Origin: Oceanihabitans sp.
GTDB lineage: Bacteria > Bacteroidota > Bacteroidia > Flavobacteriales > Flavobacteriaceae
Direction of reading: 5' to 3'
DNA: 6,225 bases
Assembly (NCBI GenBank): GCA_018067265.1
Contig: JAGPUY010000108.1
Span: forward strand, 1-6,225
Numbering within the stretch: the stretch's first letter is position 1; each line of letters opens with the position of its first letter. Positions 5,195 through 6,225 of this stretch are shown here, in pieces. A model generated the notes under the pieces. That model had not been told where the DNA came from and did no database searches. It saw only the letters and a list, made by a program, of their open reading frames with translations. The translations under genes were made by a program, and so were the position numbers.

Positions 5195-5226
5195 CACCGA
5201 ATTAATTGATAAACCCCATAATTCTG

Positions 5227-6225
5227 ATGAAAAAAATTACGTTTGTAGCTTTATTGCTACTTTTGGTTACACAACTAACCTACTCTCAAGAAGCCTATAA
5301 AAAAGTTAGCATTAATGCTACGCCAAATGCAATACAGCAACTAGACGATGAAGGTATTGATCTTACTTGTGGTGTTATTATTAGAGACAATAAGATTGAT
5401 ATTGAGTTAAATCAATATCAATTGGATAACTTAACCAATAAAGGTATTCCATATACGGTATTGATAGAAGATATGGTTGCATTTTACAGCCAAAGAGCTA
5501 TAGCAGATTTACCAAGAGCTAGTAGAGAATTACAACAAATGAAAGCTACTGAAGCTTCTTATCGTTCTTACAGTGTAGATGAAGTTTTAAATAATGTAGG
5601 GCAATACAGTGAATGCGAAGAAATGGATTGGACTGTACCTGCAAATTGGAATTTAAATGATGCCGCAAATTATCCAACCGAAACCAATCACTTTGGTGGT
5701 TGTTTAACCAACGAAATGGTAGAAAACGAGTTAGATGCTATGCGAGCACAATATCCAGGACTTATTTCGGTAAAATCGGATGCTTCATTAGTATCTGGCG
5801 AATCAGACATAGCAGCTAATAAACAAACTACTTTTGAAGGAAGAACCGTTTATTATGTTAGAATCTCTAATGACCCAAATGTGGATAACCCGGACAGACC
5901 AGAGACTTTATACCAATCGCTTATTCACTCTAGAGAAGCAGCTACTGTAATGAATCAGTTATATTTTATGTGGTATCTTTTAGAAAACTATGCTACAGAT
6001 CCTGCAATTCAGAATTTATTAAACAACCAAGAATTATATTTTATACCTGTATTAAATCCAGATGGTTTTGTATACAACCAAACAAATGCACCAAATGGTG
6101 GTGGTGGACAACGTAAAAACAGAAATACGACTGACTCTAACTCTTGTAGTACCTACCTAGATGGTATTGATTTAAATAGAAATTCTGCATATTACTGGGG
6201 TAATGGTGGTTCTTCTGACCAATCT
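5227..6225 (+). CDS. Secreted M14 zinc carboxypeptidase, N-terminal 333 residues, cut by window edge
   Basis: Open from ATG 5227 through the right edge (333 codons, no stop). Residues 1-20 are a signal peptide (MKKITFVALLLLLVTQLTYS, cleavage before QEAYK). Residues about 25-125 look like a propeptide region. The M14 metallocarboxypeptidase domain begins near 155: zinc ligands H234 and E237 in HSREA, NPDGF at 277-281, RKNRN at 296-300 and GIDLNRN at 313-319, which supply the substrate-binding Arg/Asn positions. The third zinc ligand, the catalytic Glu and the C-terminus lie outside the window, so a T9SS sorting domain is expected but not seen. The enzyme would remove C-terminal residues from peptides outside the cell. 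ATG 5227 is the start because the signal peptide follows at once. It has its own promoter region and is separated from the upstream gene by a terminator, so the two exported enzymes are neighbours but not an operon. Confidence 0.9.
   Translation, partial: MKKITFVALLLLLVTQLTYSQEAYKKVSINATPNAIQQLDDEGIDLTCGVIIRDNKIDIELNQYQLDNLTNKGIPYTVLIEDMVAFYSQRAIADLPRASRELQQMKATEASYRSYSVDEVLNNVGQYSECEEMDWTVPANWNLNDAANYPTETNHFGGCLTNEMVENELDAMRAQYPGLISVKSDASLVSGESDIAANKQTTFEGRTVYYVRISNDPNVDNPDRPETLYQSLIHSREAATVMNQLYFMWYLLENYATDPAIQNLLNNQELYFIPVLNPDGFVYNQTNAPNGGGGQRKNRNTTDSNSCSTYLDGIDLNRNSAYYWGNGGSSDQS

Larger units (their letters stand above)
4869..5226. other. 358-bp intergenic region between two exported-enzyme genes
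   Basis: No gene on either strand. It holds two small back-to-back hairpins (4908-4940), a nonamer ACTGTAAAT repeated at 4960 and 5035, a strong terminator (5074-5100) and a probable promoter for the carboxypeptidase gene. The terminator lies about 205 bp after the stop at 4868, so the upstream transcript has a long 3' untranslated region. Confidence 0.7.

Overview
The window reads as chromosome of a Flavobacteriaceae-like member of the Bacteroidota. It is AT-rich. It carries several TAnnTTTG -7 promoter boxes and lacks clear Shine-Dalgarno sites. One secreted protein ends in a type IX secretion system (T9SS) type A sorting domain. No species can be named from the sequence alone.

Left end (1-713): the border of an integrated element. 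A minus-strand gene, cut by the window edge, encodes the arm-type DNA-binding end of a tyrosine recombinase. Next to its start lie two 12-bp-spaced copies of TAGGTGTCA, which look like arm sites. Beyond these are two imperfect copies of a unit that begins with the acceptor end of a tRNA-Ser gene (ATTCTCCG). The first copy keeps an intact terminator and the second has lost half of it. Each is followed by a hairpin with a similar loop but a different stem. Neither copy has a full tRNA upstream, so they look like attachment-site scars. The intact tRNA-Ser should lie off the left edge.

Middle (889-3034): a two-gene operon with a 4-bp overlap. The first gene is a LexA/CI-like repressor (HTH plus S24 peptidase). 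It sits behind a 33-bp inverted repeat that covers its promoter, and its mRNA is probably leaderless. The second is a fusion of a DnaQ-like DEDDh exonuclease with a UvrC/Cho-like GIY-YIG nuclease and its cysteine cluster. The likely logic is damage-triggered self-cleavage of the repressor releasing its own operon and the repair nuclease. This is the most interesting system in the window. A 41-codon minus-strand ORF with a good promoter converges on the end of the operon.

Right end (3286-6225): two separately transcribed plus-strand genes for exported hydrolases. One is an N-formylglutamate-amidohydrolase-like protein with a T9SS sorting domain. The other is an M14 zinc carboxypeptidase cut by the right edge. 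A strong, probably bidirectional terminator lies between them.
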